Shown one piece after another: positions 39,571-48,222 of a stretch of 64,000 bases of DNA. The stretch lies in NCBI RefSeq assembly GCF_963668475.1, contig NZ_OY764544.1, positions 2,108,001 through 2,172,000 of the forward strand. The letters run 5' to 3'. The position numbers were made by a program, and so were the translations under genes. This stretch comes from an uncultured Methanospirillum sp. (lineage in GTDB: Archaea > Halobacteriota > Methanomicrobia > Methanomicrobiales > Methanospirillaceae). The notes under the pieces were generated by a model. The model ran no database searches, was not told where the DNA came from, and saw only the letters and a list, made by a program, of their open reading frames with translations. Position 1 is the stretch's first letter. Each line of letters begins with the position of its first letter.

Positions 39571-39964
39571 TTACTTAAATTTGAGAATCAAGAAAAATGC
39601 AACTAATTGTCGCTCCGATTTGGAATTATTCGATAAATTATTGCCTGAAAATGATTGTCACCAGGGCATCGTCAGGCCCGGATCTTCATACAGGGCACCA
39701 CTACTATCAACTAAAAAACAGGGCCTGATAGAGAGGGGATAGCAAAACGATATTTGAGGATATTTTTATAAAAGAATCCATTTGAGAGGGTTTCAACAAA
39801 GAGGTATCGTAGATGAATAATGAGGATCAGATTCGAGCCTGTTTTTAAGAATAACGCCCAAATTATCTAGTTTAAATCATCACTGTTCAGGGATCCAGGA
39901 CTGATGATAGATCTGTCGTTAGGGATCTGGCATCTGGTTGAGAATGATACAGGTGAAAGCCACC
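39571..39964. other. AT-rich intergenic region, nothing recognised
   Basis: This 394-bp gap between convergent genes contains only very short frames (for example an 11-codon frame at about 39813). A TATTTTTATAAAAG sequence near 39764 resembles a TATA box, but no gene follows. It could be remnant sequence. Confidence 0.4.
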
Positions 39965-40210
39965 CTATATTCCTGCGCGATCGAATATCAGACGAACAAG
40001 GTCTTCTGCCGAGTTTATTGGGAAGTCAGAGGGTTTAAGAAACTTTTCAAATAGTTCTCCAACATTACAGACAACCAATCCCCCCACAGTCATATTACCT
40101 TCAGCACCTTTGGGAAGTCCGGAAAAAACTGACTCTTTTGAAGAAACCGGAAATGAAACACCGCCGAGTGCATTGATCCAGTGAGTGAACAGCTCATCTC
40201 TCATACCCAT
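39965..40210 (-). CDS. MTH865-like small protein
   Basis: An 81-residue protein whose layout matches the MTH865 family of methanogens: an N-terminal helix, a central SGLPKGAE loop, and the C-terminal pattern LKPSDFPINSAEDLVRLIFDRAGI split as LKPSDFPINSAEDL and VRLIFDRAGI. The family has an EF-hand-like helical fold and no known function. It stands alone between unrelated genes. Confidence 0.75.
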   Translation of the reverse strand: MGMRDELFTHWINALGGVSFPVSSKESVFSGLPKGAEGNMTVGGLVVCNVGELFEKFLKPSDFPINSAEDLVRLIFDRAGI

Positions 40211-40345
40211 GAAAAGGGATCTACATAACAGGAAGAGAAATAACTTTCGAAATCAGAGGGAATTGCATCTATTCTCCATGTGTGGAGTAAGGGGATCATC
40301 CAGACCTTATCCTTTATCTGGTTTGTAGAAAGGATCACTACTACT

Positions 40346-41767
40346 ATGGCAGGATCAGACCCTTCATCCCATATGACCGGGAAAGAACTCCTGATCGTAC
40401 TGGTGATCTCGCTGGGATCATTCATGGCCGGTCTTGATGCTACAATTGTAAATATCGCTCTTCCAAGTATTGCAAAAGCGTTCAATGTATCAACAGTGCT
40501 TGCATCCTGGGTATTGAATGCATACCTGATCATCCTTGTCAGCCTGCTTCTGGCGGCTGCAAAGATCGGAGATATTAGGGGATACAAAAAGGTCTTTATC
40601 ACAGGTTTTGTGATTTTTACAGTTGGATCCTGTCTATGTGGTATTGCAACCAGTGTGGATCTTCTGATCCTGTTCAGGATGATTCAGGCAATGGGTGGTG
40701 CGATCATCGCTGCACTCGGATCGGTGATGGTAACCTCATACCTGGGTGAAAAAGTCAGAGGCCAGGCTCTCGGTCTCGTTGCCATGTTTACGATGCTTGG
40801 TGTTGCTCTTGGTCCGGTTATCGGAGGCTTTCTTACAAGTGCATTCTCGTGGCAGTATATCTTTTATGTCAACATACCGGTTGGAATCCTTGCCATACTT
40901 CTCGGGATCTATGTGATACCAACCCGTCCTGCAGTATCCCCGACATCTCGCCTTGATTCACCAGGGGTCGTCCTGATATTCATTGCTCTCGGGTCCCTGA
41001 TCTTCGGGCTGAACCAGATCCAGACACAGAACATCGGAACAGGCATTGAGGCCCTTGTGCTTTCAGTCTTCTCATGGACCCTCCTGTACATTCGTGAGAA
41101 AAAGGAGCAACAGCCGCTTATCATTCTGTCAGTCTTCAAAAACCGTTCCTACACAGTTCAGAACATCAATATTCTCATCCTGCAGATGGGACTTGCAGGA
41201 GTCATGTTCCTCATGCCCTTCTATCTTGAGATCGTAAAGGATCTTCCCACAGGAACATCCGGAGCCCTGCTGCTTTCACTACCGGTCGGGAACATCATGA
41301 CCGCACCTATCGCAGGAAAAATATCAGATATCATCGGAACAAAAAAACCGATCATGGTCGGGTTCATCATCATGATACTCGCCCTCTTCTTTTTGTCAAC
41401 AATATCTGTCTCCAGCCACACCGGCGAAGTCGCATTCTACCTGTTCGTTCTTGGAGCCGGCGCTGGTATCGCCTTTGCTCCACTTAATAGTGCAATAATG
41501 GGAGAATCTCCAGACTCAGAGCGGGGAATGACATCCGGTCTTCTCAAGATGATGACAAATCTCGGCTCTACTCTCGGAGTCACCATCACCCTGCTGGTTG
41601 CAACTGCTGCACTTGGACCAAAGATGGCAGAGGTTGCGGCTCATACGTTAAAACCGGCTGAACTCGCGGCAGCTTTCGATTCTGCCTTTCTGTTTGCAAT
41701 GGGAATACAGATTATTGCACTGATTCTCATGATATTGGTAAGAAAACCCGAGAAGGCAGGGGCATAA
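40346..41767 (+). CDS. DHA2-family MFS multidrug exporter (EmrB/QacA type)
   Basis: A 473-residue transporter with about 14 membrane helices. Visible marks are FMAGLDATIVNIALPSI in helix 1, GDIRGYKKVFI in loop 2-3, GPVIGGFLTSAFSWQYIFYV in helix 5, and a central segment typical of 14-helix drug exporters. I start at the ATG at 40346 (MAGSDPSSH) because the upstream extension to 40280 has no homology pattern. Co-oriented with, and 4 bp from, the small membrane protein gene. Confidence 0.9.
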   Translation: MAGSDPSSHMTGKELLIVLVISLGSFMAGLDATIVNIALPSIAKAFNVSTVLASWVLNAYLIILVSLLLAAAKIGDIRGYKKVFITGFVIFTVGSCLCGIATSVDLLILFRMIQAMGGAIIAALGSVMVTSYLGEKVRGQALGLVAMFTMLGVALGPVIGGFLTSAFSWQYIFYVNIPVGILAILLGIYVIPTRPAVSPTSRLDSPGVVLIFIALGSLIFGLNQIQTQNIGTGIEALVLSVFSWTLLYIREKKEQQPLIILSVFKNRSYTVQNINILILQMGLAGVMFLMPFYLEIVKDLPTGTSGALLLSLPVGNIMTAPIAGKISDIIGTKKPIMVGFIIMILALFFLSTISVSSHTGEVAFYLFVLGAGAGIAFAPLNSAIMGESPDSERGMTSGLLKMMTNLGSTLGVTITLLVATAALGPKMAEVAAHTLKPAELAAAFDSAFLFAMGIQIIALILMILVRKPEKAGA

Positions 41768-41771
41768 TTCC

Positions 41772-42131
41772 ATGAGTTCACCTCCGGAAAAAAGACACCA
41801 TACAGTCACCAGCGAAGATACATCCGAATCAATATGGAGCAATCATGCTGCCCCAATCATTCTTGGAATTATCGTGACTGTTTTTCTATTCTTTTTGATA
41901 CTCTTGTTGATGGGCGTTTTACCATTTGATGCATTCAAAGGAGATGCAAAGGAGTCAAAAAAGATAGATGCTGCTGTGGCTTTGGAAGAAGAACGAGCGA
42001 TGAACACAGCCAATGAAACAGGAACCCTTTATCCGGATGAAGTTCCTGCACAGCCTGATCCGATACTCAGTAAAATTGACGCTCCATTCCAGGCAGAGGA
42101 GCAGAAAGAAGAGGAAAAGATGGATAGGTGA
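41772..42131 (+). CDS. Small single-pass membrane protein
   Basis: A 119-residue protein with one strong membrane helix (residues 27-49, APIILGIIVTVFLFFLILLL) and a charged, Glu-rich tail ending EEQKEEEKMDR. No family recognised. It lies between the DHA2 exporter (4 bp upstream) and PPK2 (30 bp downstream) and probably shares their transcript. Confidence 0.65.
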   Translation: MSSPPEKRHHTVTSEDTSESIWSNHAAPIILGIIVTVFLFFLILLLMGVLPFDAFKGDAKESKKIDAAVALEEERAMNTANETGTLYPDEVPAQPDPILSKIDAPFQAEEQKEEEKMDR

Positions 42132-42161
42132 CCTGTAATGAGATCTCTGGAGAGTCGAAAT

Positions 42162-43076
42162 ATGAAATTAAAAAAACCTGAAATAAAACAGAACATCAAG
42201 CAGTTCATCGTAAAACCCGGAAGAAAAGTAAACCTGAAGAGTTTTGACACCGGCTGGGCACAGAACGAGGGCATGAAGCTGCTCGGTGAGGAGAGATCAA
42301 AGGATCTCCTCGTCGAGATGCTTGAAAATGATCGGACTGCTCTTGCATCAGTGCAGGATGTGCTCTGGTCTGCCCGGAGTCATGCTGTGCTGATCATCCT
42401 TCAGGGGATGGATACCGCAGGAAAGGATGGAACCATCAGGCATGTCATGTCAGGGGTAAACCCACAGGGATGCTCGGTACACGGCTTCAAAGTTCCTACC
42501 GACGAAGAGCACAACCACGATTTTCTCTGGCGATACTCAAAAGTTCTTCCTCAACGGGGAGAGATCGGGATATTCAACCGCTCATATTATGAGGATGTGC
42601 TGGTGGTGAAAGTTCACCCGGATATTCTTTCCGATCTTGCACCTGACATCGGGACTGATGCAAAAAAGTTCTGGGATGGGAGGTACAAGGATATTGTCTC
42701 ATTTGAGAAGCACCTGGTCAAGAACGGAACGCTCATCCTGAAATTTTTCCTTCATATCTCAAAGAAAGAGCAGAAGAAACGGCTCCTTGACAGGCTCGAA
42801 CACAAGGAGAAGTACTGGAAATTCTCGGTCGCCGATCTTGCAGAACGGCAGTACTGGGACCAGTATACAAAAGCGTATGAAGATATGCTTCAGGCAACCT
42901 CGACAGAATTTGCTCCCTGGTTTGTGATACCCGGTGACTACAAATGGGTGGCACGGACCGCTGTTGCTGAGGCGATCGTCACTGCCATCAAGGGTCTGAA
43001 CCTCTCGTACCCAAAAGTATCTGATGACGAGGTCAAACTCCTGATGGATGCAAAGAAAAAACTTGAGGCCGAATAA
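42162..43076 (+). CDS. ppk2: PPK2-family polyphosphate:nucleotide phosphotransferase
   Basis: A 304-residue single-domain PPK2. Walker A ILQGMDTAGKDGTIRHV, Walker B region IGIFNRSYYEDVLVVKVHP, lid segment KKRLLDRLEHKEKYWKFS, and the WDQYTKAYEDML helix are all present. It transfers phosphate between polyphosphate and AMP, ADP or nucleosides; the subclass cannot be fixed. The ATG at 42162 has a GGAGAG ribosome site 7 nt upstream and is preferred over 42138. Confidence 0.93.
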   Translation: MKLKKPEIKQNIKQFIVKPGRKVNLKSFDTGWAQNEGMKLLGEERSKDLLVEMLENDRTALASVQDVLWSARSHAVLIILQGMDTAGKDGTIRHVMSGVNPQGCSVHGFKVPTDEEHNHDFLWRYSKVLPQRGEIGIFNRSYYEDVLVVKVHPDILSDLAPDIGTDAKKFWDGRYKDIVSFEKHLVKNGTLILKFFLHISKKEQKKRLLDRLEHKEKYWKFSVADLAERQYWDQYTKAYEDMLQATSTEFAPWFVIPGDYKWVARTAVAEAIVTAIKGLNLSYPKVSDDEVKLLMDAKKKLEAE

Positions 43077-43106
43077 CCGGGAAACTCATCCGGTGATCCA
43101 CCAGAG

Positions 43107-44033
43107 TTACTCATTTTTCGGACGTAAACAAGTAACCATCGCCACGTACTCTTCATACTCCTGATCAGAGAGTTTTCCCTCATCATGCAGTGATGTAAAG
43201 TGGTTCATCAGGCCGGCCCTGGCAACCCTCTGCACTGGATCTGAGTCAGGATGCCTGTTCTTCTCTTCAATAAATCCGGTGGCAAGGATCGCAGATGGGA
43301 GAGCGAGCACAAGGACGCCCAAAAACGTAAAACCGGCAGCAATGATCTTTCCAAGGGTAGTAACCGGATAGATATCACCATACCCGACTGTTGTAATGGT
43401 CATCGCCGACCACCACATTGATGCTGGAATACTTGAGAATTTTTCCGGCTGGACAGGGAACTCGATCAGGTAGAGAAGTGTTGACGAGAAGAGAACCACG
43501 AAGATCAGGATAAAGACCATGATCGCAAAGATCTCCCTCTTTCTGAAGAGAACTCTCTTCAACTGGGCAAGAGACTGTGAATACCGGGAGTACCTTCCAA
43601 GTTTGAATATTGAAAGCAGGCGAACAGTCCGGAGTAACGTCAGGTTCCTGTGAAGTAAAATCGGGAAAAATATGGGAAGAATCGAGATGAGATCGATGAG
43701 CAGGTACAGGTGCATGGCGTACCTGAACCGGTCGCCGATGATTTCTCTGATATTCTGAGAGGATGTGCATGACCAGATCCTGAGAAGATATTCGATGGTG
43801 AAGATGAGGAGACAGGAGTTCATCAGAGGGCCGAAGAGAAATCTGAACTGCCTGTCAATGGATGGTACCGTTGCGAGAACGATCGCCACCGCATTCAGCA
43901 GAACCACCAGAGCAAGGAACCACTGAACCCGGAAAGCAGTTCTATCCCCGGGTGTCGGGTCATCAAGTATCACATGAACCCGGCTTTTAATCTGATCGTA
44001 TCGCTCTCTCAGCATCATACCCGTTACTCCCAT
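43107..44033 (-). CDS. Voltage-gated-type potassium channel
   Basis: Up to 308 residues with six membrane helices. S4 carries regular arginines (LTLLRTVRLLSIFKLGRYSR), the selectivity filter is TTVGYGDIYP, and the pore-lining S6 is GKIIAAGFTFLGVLVLALPS. The C-terminal tail contains a SHOCT-like helix (LHDEGKLSDQEYEEYV). It should open with membrane voltage, like KvAP. Start could also be an internal ATG near 44015. Confidence 0.9.
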   Translation of the reverse strand: MGVTGMMLRERYDQIKSRVHVILDDPTPGDRTAFRVQWFLALVVLLNAVAIVLATVPSIDRQFRFLFGPLMNSCLLIFTIEYLLRIWSCTSSQNIREIIGDRFRYAMHLYLLIDLISILPIFFPILLHRNLTLLRTVRLLSIFKLGRYSRYSQSLAQLKRVLFRKREIFAIMVFILIFVVLFSSTLLYLIEFPVQPEKFSSIPASMWWSAMTITTVGYGDIYPVTTLGKIIAAGFTFLGVLVLALPSAILATGFIEEKNRHPDSDPVQRVARAGLMNHFTSLHDEGKLSDQEYEEYVAMVTCLRPKNE

Positions 44034-44060
44034 AGAATCTGCACGGCCTTTAAAGATACC

Positions 44061-44546
44061 TTATATCTGCTCTCCTTCAGCCGTATCAGATCCTCCGGTC
44101 CACCTCGTGATCTGAACTGTCTCATCGATCAGGTCTTCAAGAACAGTCAGGTTTGCAGGTGCCCGGGTATCGCCATGATAATGTTCAACCCGCTTGATAC
44201 CACTCCCGTTCTGAACGGTGATGGTCGCACTCGGCATATCGGTCATGTCCAGGTTCACATACTCGTCATTCATCTGGAAGAACCCGGTCTCATTACAAGC
44301 CTGAAGAATATCTGAAAAACCTGATCCGTTCAGGGTACTAGTCAGGTTCCCTGCCTCTTTTACAAACTTTTCACCATGATAAAAGACACTACCGTTCTCA
44401 AACAGGGTCACCGTGTACACCGGACAGGTCCCAAAGCACATACCTCGCTCAAGGGAGATATACTGTGGAGAAGAACCACTGACCACACCGGTAAGAATCA
44501 GGATGATACCAAGAACCAGAACTGCAGATCGCATCCGTATTATCAT
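44061..44546 (-). CDS. Exported DUF6438-like protein
   Basis: About 161 residues with signal peptide (MRSAVLVLGIILILTGVVSG) followed by ISLERGMCFGTCPVYTVTLF and GSVFYHGEKFVKEAG, the start pattern of DUF6438. The two cysteines in MCFGTC could form a disulfide outside the cell. Function unknown. I start at the ATG at 44546; 44534 is also possible. It follows the TPR protein gene on the same strand. Confidence 0.7.
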   Translation of the reverse strand: MIIRMRSAVLVLGIILILTGVVSGSSPQYISLERGMCFGTCPVYTVTLFENGSVFYHGEKFVKEAGNLTSTLNGSGFSDILQACNETGFFQMNDEYVNLDMTDMPSATITVQNGSGIKRVEHYHGDTRAPANLTVLEDLIDETVQITRWTGGSDTAEGEQI

Positions 44547-44604
44547 GATGCAGAATCTGTCTGCAGGGTAAAAAAGTATTTTCAGAGGCGTATGCCTCTG
44601 ATGT

Positions 44605-45306
44605 TTATAGCGAACTCTTATTACCAAATACTGTGCCGGTGCCGGATTTCAGGCTTGTTGCCTTCTTCTTAACTGCCTCGGCATCATCCTTCAGACCAAG
44701 TTTGTTCTTTGCTTCTGCAAGATGATTGTAGATAGACGTCAGGTCATCCATGTTGCTTGACCCTGATCTGGTATACTCATTAATTGCAGTCTCAAGTGAA
44801 TCTGCAGCATCCTGATACCTGTTCAGTTCAAGAAGCACCCGTCCTTTTCCGGCATGCGCAACCCATGAACTCCCGTCATCTGGTGCGTATTTTATAGCAT
44901 TCTCGTATGATTCTATAGAGGTCAGGGAGCGGTTGAGCCCTTCAAGTGCAAGACCTCTTCCAACCCAGGCATCAAATGATTCAGACTTCTTCTGAATCGC
45001 ATTCTCAAATGCACTCTTAGCCTCTGCATAAGAGCCGGACGTGAGAAGTTTGTTCCCACTGCTGATGTACGAACTATATGTCGGAACCCGGACCTGATCG
45101 CTTGTCGTGTTCGGAGGGAGATAATAATCAGGCAGAATACTGGTATCCATCCTCTCAAGAATCCAGTTCGGAGCGCCCAGTGGTGCACCACCCGAATACC
45201 CGTCCTCAGCACTGACCGGAAGGGGCAGAAGAGAACAGACCACTACCAGCACAAAAGCCGGCAGGGCCCAGGCACTTACCTGCCGCGAAAGAGAGACCGA
45301 TCTCAT
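44605..45306 (-). CDS. Exported TPR protein
   Basis: About 233 residues from the ATG at 45306, which has an AGGAGA ribosome site. A signal peptide (residues 10-33, ALPAFVLVVVCSLLPLPVSA) is followed by a Pro-rich stretch and three to four tetratricopeptide repeats (SGNKLLTSGSYAEAKSAF, AWVGRGLALEGLNRSL, AGKGRVLLELNRYQDA). It likely serves as an extracellular scaffold. Partner unknown. Confidence 0.75.
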   Translation of the reverse strand: MRSVSLSRQVSAWALPAFVLVVVCSLLPLPVSAEDGYSGGAPLGAPNWILERMDTSILPDYYLPPNTTSDQVRVPTYSSYISSGNKLLTSGSYAEAKSAFENAIQKKSESFDAWVGRGLALEGLNRSLTSIESYENAIKYAPDDGSSWVAHAGKGRVLLELNRYQDAADSLETAINEYTRSGSSNMDDLTSIYNHLAEAKNKLGLKDDAEAVKKKATSLKSGTGTVFGNKSSL

Positions 45307-45410
45307 AGTACTCTCCTGAGACTCATACCAAAGATGCTTTCCTGTGATACTAACGTGAATCATGCCCGATAATGCCTTCAGACAATCGAATCATGTATAC
45401 CTGTCTGAAC

Positions 45411-45423
45411 GCGCAAAAAAGAG
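45411..45423 (-). terminator. Oligo-T terminator after the acyl-CoA synthetase gene
   Basis: The minus strand reads CTCTCTTTTTTGCGCG just after the stop at 45428, a T run of the archaeal termination type. Confidence 0.5.
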
Positions 45424-45427
45424 AGGA

Positions 45428-47293
45428 TTACCGGTGCTTACCGTCCCTCTGCTCCTCTTCAAACCGCTTCATCTCAAGTTCACGGAGATCCTTCCGTTTG
45501 ATCTTGCCTGAAATGGTCTTCGGGAGCTCGGTGACAAACTCGATCTTCCTCGGATATTTGTACGGAGCAGTCACTCCTTTGACATATTCCTGAATCTCAC
45601 GTGCGAGTTTTTCTGAAGGTTTATACCCCTCTTTCAGGACGACAAATGCCTTGACCACATATCCACGGATGATATCAGGTGATCCGACCACTGCAGTCTC
45701 CCCGACTGCGGGATGTTCGATAAGGGCATTCTCAACCTCGAACGGGCCAATGCGGTATCCTGATGCCTTGATGACATCATCATCACGGCCAACAAACCAG
45801 AAGTACCCGTCATCATCCATCATCGCCCGGTCGCCTGAGTAGTAGAACCCGTTCCTGAAGGCGTTGGTATTGGCTTCATCGTTGTTATGGTACTCAAGGA
45901 ACATACCCACCGGCTTTGGGTTGACACTGATTGCGATTGAACCCTCTTCACCGGGTTTGACCGGCTTGTCATCCTCGTCGTGAAGTTCGATCTTCCAGCC
46001 GGGAGACGGCTTGCCCATGGAACCATACTTTGGCTGCATGCATGGGAATGTCCCGACACAGAGGACCAGTTCGGTCTGGCCGTATCCCTCATAGACCTCA
46101 AGACCGGTCATGTCCTTCCATGCCTTGATCACTTCAGGGTTGATCATCTCGCCGGCACTGACACAGTGACGGAGCTCAGAGAAGTCATACTTGCGAAGGT
46201 CGGCCATGACAAGCATCCGGTAGATCGTGGGCGGTGCACAGAAGGTGGTGATCCCGTACTTCTCGATCAGCGGGAGCAGTTCGGTGGCATTGAACTTGTG
46301 GCGGTAGTCATACACAAATATGGCAGAACCCTCGATCCATTGTCCGAAGAGTTTTCCCCAGGCTGACTTTGCCCACCCGGTATCTGATACGGTAAAGTGC
46401 AGATCGTTGCTCCTGAGGTCATGCCAGAACCTGGCAGTCACAATATGCCCAAGCGGGTAGTCATGGGTATGCACCACCATTTTAGGCTCCCCGGTTGTGC
46501 CTGATGAGAAGAACATCACCATCGGGTCTGTTGATTTTGTCTTGCGAAGGCCTTTGAGGTTCACAATCCTGGAGGATACCGGTGCTGGATAATCAAGTTC
46601 GGTCAGGTAGGAGATCCAACCGGGCCGTTGTGTATCATTGATCATCTTCACCTCAAGCGACGGACAGTGGGGGGCTGCTGCCTCGACCTTGTCTGCATTC
46701 TCTTCAGAGGTGATGATCATCTTGACTTCAGCAGCGTTGACCCTGTACTCGATATCCTTCTGGGTAAGCATCGTCGGGGCAGGGATGTAGATCGCACCAA
46801 CCTTGATCAGGGCGATGGTCATGAACCACCATTCGGGAACCCTGGGGAGCATGATCAGGACCTTGTCGCCTTTGCCGATCTTGTACTTGATCAGCATGTT
46901 GACGATCTGGTTTGATCTGCGGGAGATGTCACGGAAGGTATAGAAATGCTCGGCGCCCTGCTGGTTCGTCCAGACCATGGCAAGCTTGTTGCGATCCTTC
47001 TTTGCCCAGGCATCAATGACATCGAATCCGAAGTTGAAGAACTCGGGTACCTCTATCTTGAAGTTGCGATATGTCTCATCGTAATTCTGCATATTGTGCC
47101 TGACCGGTGCAGGCGAGTCATCGATGAGCGGGCCGGACTGGCCGCAGGGATAGATCCCGAATCCGGAGAGACGCTTGAGCTGGCGGGCACAGGCTTCAGT
47201 AATCCAGTCAGACCGTGACAACTGCCTGGCATTACACTCCTGATCGATCCGCTTGGTCAGATCGTCCTCCATCGTTATTGAGTACCGGACCAT
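45428..47293 (-). CDS. AMP-forming acyl-CoA synthetase fused to an N-terminal ribbon-helix-helix DNA-binding domain
   Basis: A 621-residue protein with two parts. Residues 1-45 (MVRYSITMEDDLTKRIDQEC, then RQLSRSDWITEACARQLKRL) have the strand-helix-helix pattern of CopG/Arc-type DNA-binding proteins. Residues 68-621 are a full acyl-CoA synthetase: A3 loop FFSSGTTGEPK (261-271), A5 YEGYGQTE (401-408), A7 YYSGDRA, A8 FVGRDDDVIKASGYRIGP, and catalytic Lys597 in ISGKIKR. EGYGQTE, not the WWQTE of acetyl-CoA synthetase, points to medium-chain or branched acids, as in the Methanosarcina 2-methylbutyrate enzyme. The gene has its own promoter region after the ferredoxin oxidoreductase operon. Confidence 0.9.
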   Translation of the reverse strand: MVRYSITMEDDLTKRIDQECNARQLSRSDWITEACARQLKRLSGFGIYPCGQSGPLIDDSPAPVRHNMQNYDETYRNFKIEVPEFFNFGFDVIDAWAKKDRNKLAMVWTNQQGAEHFYTFRDISRRSNQIVNMLIKYKIGKGDKVLIMLPRVPEWWFMTIALIKVGAIYIPAPTMLTQKDIEYRVNAAEVKMIITSEENADKVEAAAPHCPSLEVKMINDTQRPGWISYLTELDYPAPVSSRIVNLKGLRKTKSTDPMVMFFSSGTTGEPKMVVHTHDYPLGHIVTARFWHDLRSNDLHFTVSDTGWAKSAWGKLFGQWIEGSAIFVYDYRHKFNATELLPLIEKYGITTFCAPPTIYRMLVMADLRKYDFSELRHCVSAGEMINPEVIKAWKDMTGLEVYEGYGQTELVLCVGTFPCMQPKYGSMGKPSPGWKIELHDEDDKPVKPGEEGSIAISVNPKPVGMFLEYHNNDEANTNAFRNGFYYSGDRAMMDDDGYFWFVGRDDDVIKASGYRIGPFEVENALIEHPAVGETAVVGSPDIIRGYVVKAFVVLKEGYKPSEKLAREIQEYVKGVTAPYKYPRKIEFVTELPKTISGKIKRKDLRELEMKRFEEEQRDGKHR

Positions 47294-47346
47294 ACTACCA
47301 TGTGGTGCAGGTTCGCGGATAATAGTTTGGTGCAGTCAGAAAATTT

Positions 47347-47397
47347 TTGCGCACCAACGTATAACTGCGCAAGAACGATCAGATATCTTAAAGTATC
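47347..47397 (-). promoter_or_regulatory. Candidate promoter and operator of the fused acyl-CoA synthetase gene
   Basis: Perfect inverted arms TTGCGCA (47347-47353) and TGCGCAA (47366-47372) are separated by 12 bp and lie about 54-80 bp before the ATG at 47293. On the minus strand a TATA-like ACTTTAAGATATC (about 47385-47397) lies just upstream, so transcription would start inside the dyad. This is the expected position for a repressor site. The obvious candidate binder is the ribbon-helix-helix domain of the gene itself. The TATA match is weak. Confidence 0.5.
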
Positions 47398-47423
47398 AGG
47401 GTTTGTGTCGAACGTACAATTGC

Positions 47424-47431
47424 AGAAAAAA
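47424..47431 (-). terminator. Oligo-T terminator after the ferredoxin oxidoreductase operon
   Basis: The minus strand has a T7 run (CGTCTTTTTTTCTGC) about 20 nt after the stop at 47450. It suggests that the acyl-CoA synthetase gene is transcribed mainly from its own promoter. Confidence 0.5.
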
Positions 47432-47449
47432 AGACGGGATAAGGCCTGA

Positions 47450-47695
47450 CTATTCGCCTTCCCTGATCATAGTGATCGCCTTCTTCGGGCACTCATTCGC
47501 GCAAATGCCGCACCCTTTGCAGAAGACGAGATCGATATCGTAATTACTGTCGATGACACCGTCGGGGCAGTACATTGCACACATCCCACAGGCATTGCAC
47601 CGATCCTTGTCAACAACCGGACGAAACACACGCCAGGTTCCGGTCTTTCCACAGGCTCCCTCAACCGGACGGGAGATCGCGAGTCGTTCTCTCAT
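47450..47695 (-). CDS. porD: 2-oxoacid:ferredoxin oxidoreductase, delta (2x[4Fe-4S] ferredoxin) subunit
   Basis: An 81-residue ferredoxin with two complete cluster motifs, CNACGMCAMYCP and CKGCGICANECP. It passes electrons from the catalytic subunits to free ferredoxin. Its ATG overlaps the gamma-subunit stop by 4 bp. Last gene of the operon. Confidence 0.92.
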   Translation of the reverse strand: MRERLAISRPVEGACGKTGTWRVFRPVVDKDRCNACGMCAMYCPDGVIDSNYDIDLVFCKGCGICANECPKKAITMIREGE

Positions 47696-48222
47696 ACCAC
47701 CATCTCCTCGTACGCCATCATGGCTGCTTTCAGATTCCGCTCATCTGCAAACATCTCTGATATCGCCGCCCGTGCTGACTCACGTGAGAAGAGCCCCATC
47801 TTGGCGAGTGCACCGATAACAGGAGTGTTGAGGATCGGACTTCCGGCAACCACGAGATCGGTCTTGAGAGCTATGCCGGTCAGGTCAACGCAGTACGTTT
47901 TGTACCCTGCTGCAGCTTTTGGGATCTCGGGTGCATTGATCAGCACTTTTCCGTCAGGTTTCAGGCCGTCAAAGACATTTACCAGGTCAATGATCGAGGC
48001 ATCGAGCACCACGACGAGATCAGGCTGGTGTATCTGTGAGTAGATCTTGATCTGCTGATCGTCAATTCTGATGAACGAGACGATAGGAGCACCACGACGT
48101 TCTGCACCATAAAACGGGGCAGCCGTTGCATACTTACCATCGCGAAACGCTGCGAGAGCCATCAGCTTGGCAGCAGTTACACCACCCTGTCCACCCCGGG
48201 AATGAAGACGAATCTCGTACAT
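47692..48222 (-). CDS. porG: 2-oxoacid:ferredoxin oxidoreductase, gamma subunit
   Basis: A 176-residue subunit with the family's SRGGQGGVTAAKLMALAA near the N-terminus, FYGAERRGAPIVSF and PDLVVVLDASIID. The ATG at 48222 shares one base with the alpha-subunit stop (TGATG), with a GGTGAAG site upstream, so I prefer it to 48243. Confidence 0.92.
   Translation of the reverse strand: MYEIRLHSRGGQGGVTAAKLMALAAFRDGKYATAAPFYGAERRGAPIVSFIRIDDQQIKIYSQIHQPDLVVVLDASIIDLVNVFDGLKPDGKVLINAPEIPKAAAGYKTYCVDLTGIALKTDLVVAGSPILNTPVIGALAKMGLFSRESARAAISEMFADERNLKAAMMAYEEMVV

Noticed and set aside
40201..40602. A 133-codon minus-strand frame overlapping the DHA2 exporter start
   Set aside because: It is antisense to the well-supported exporter and has no recognisable features.
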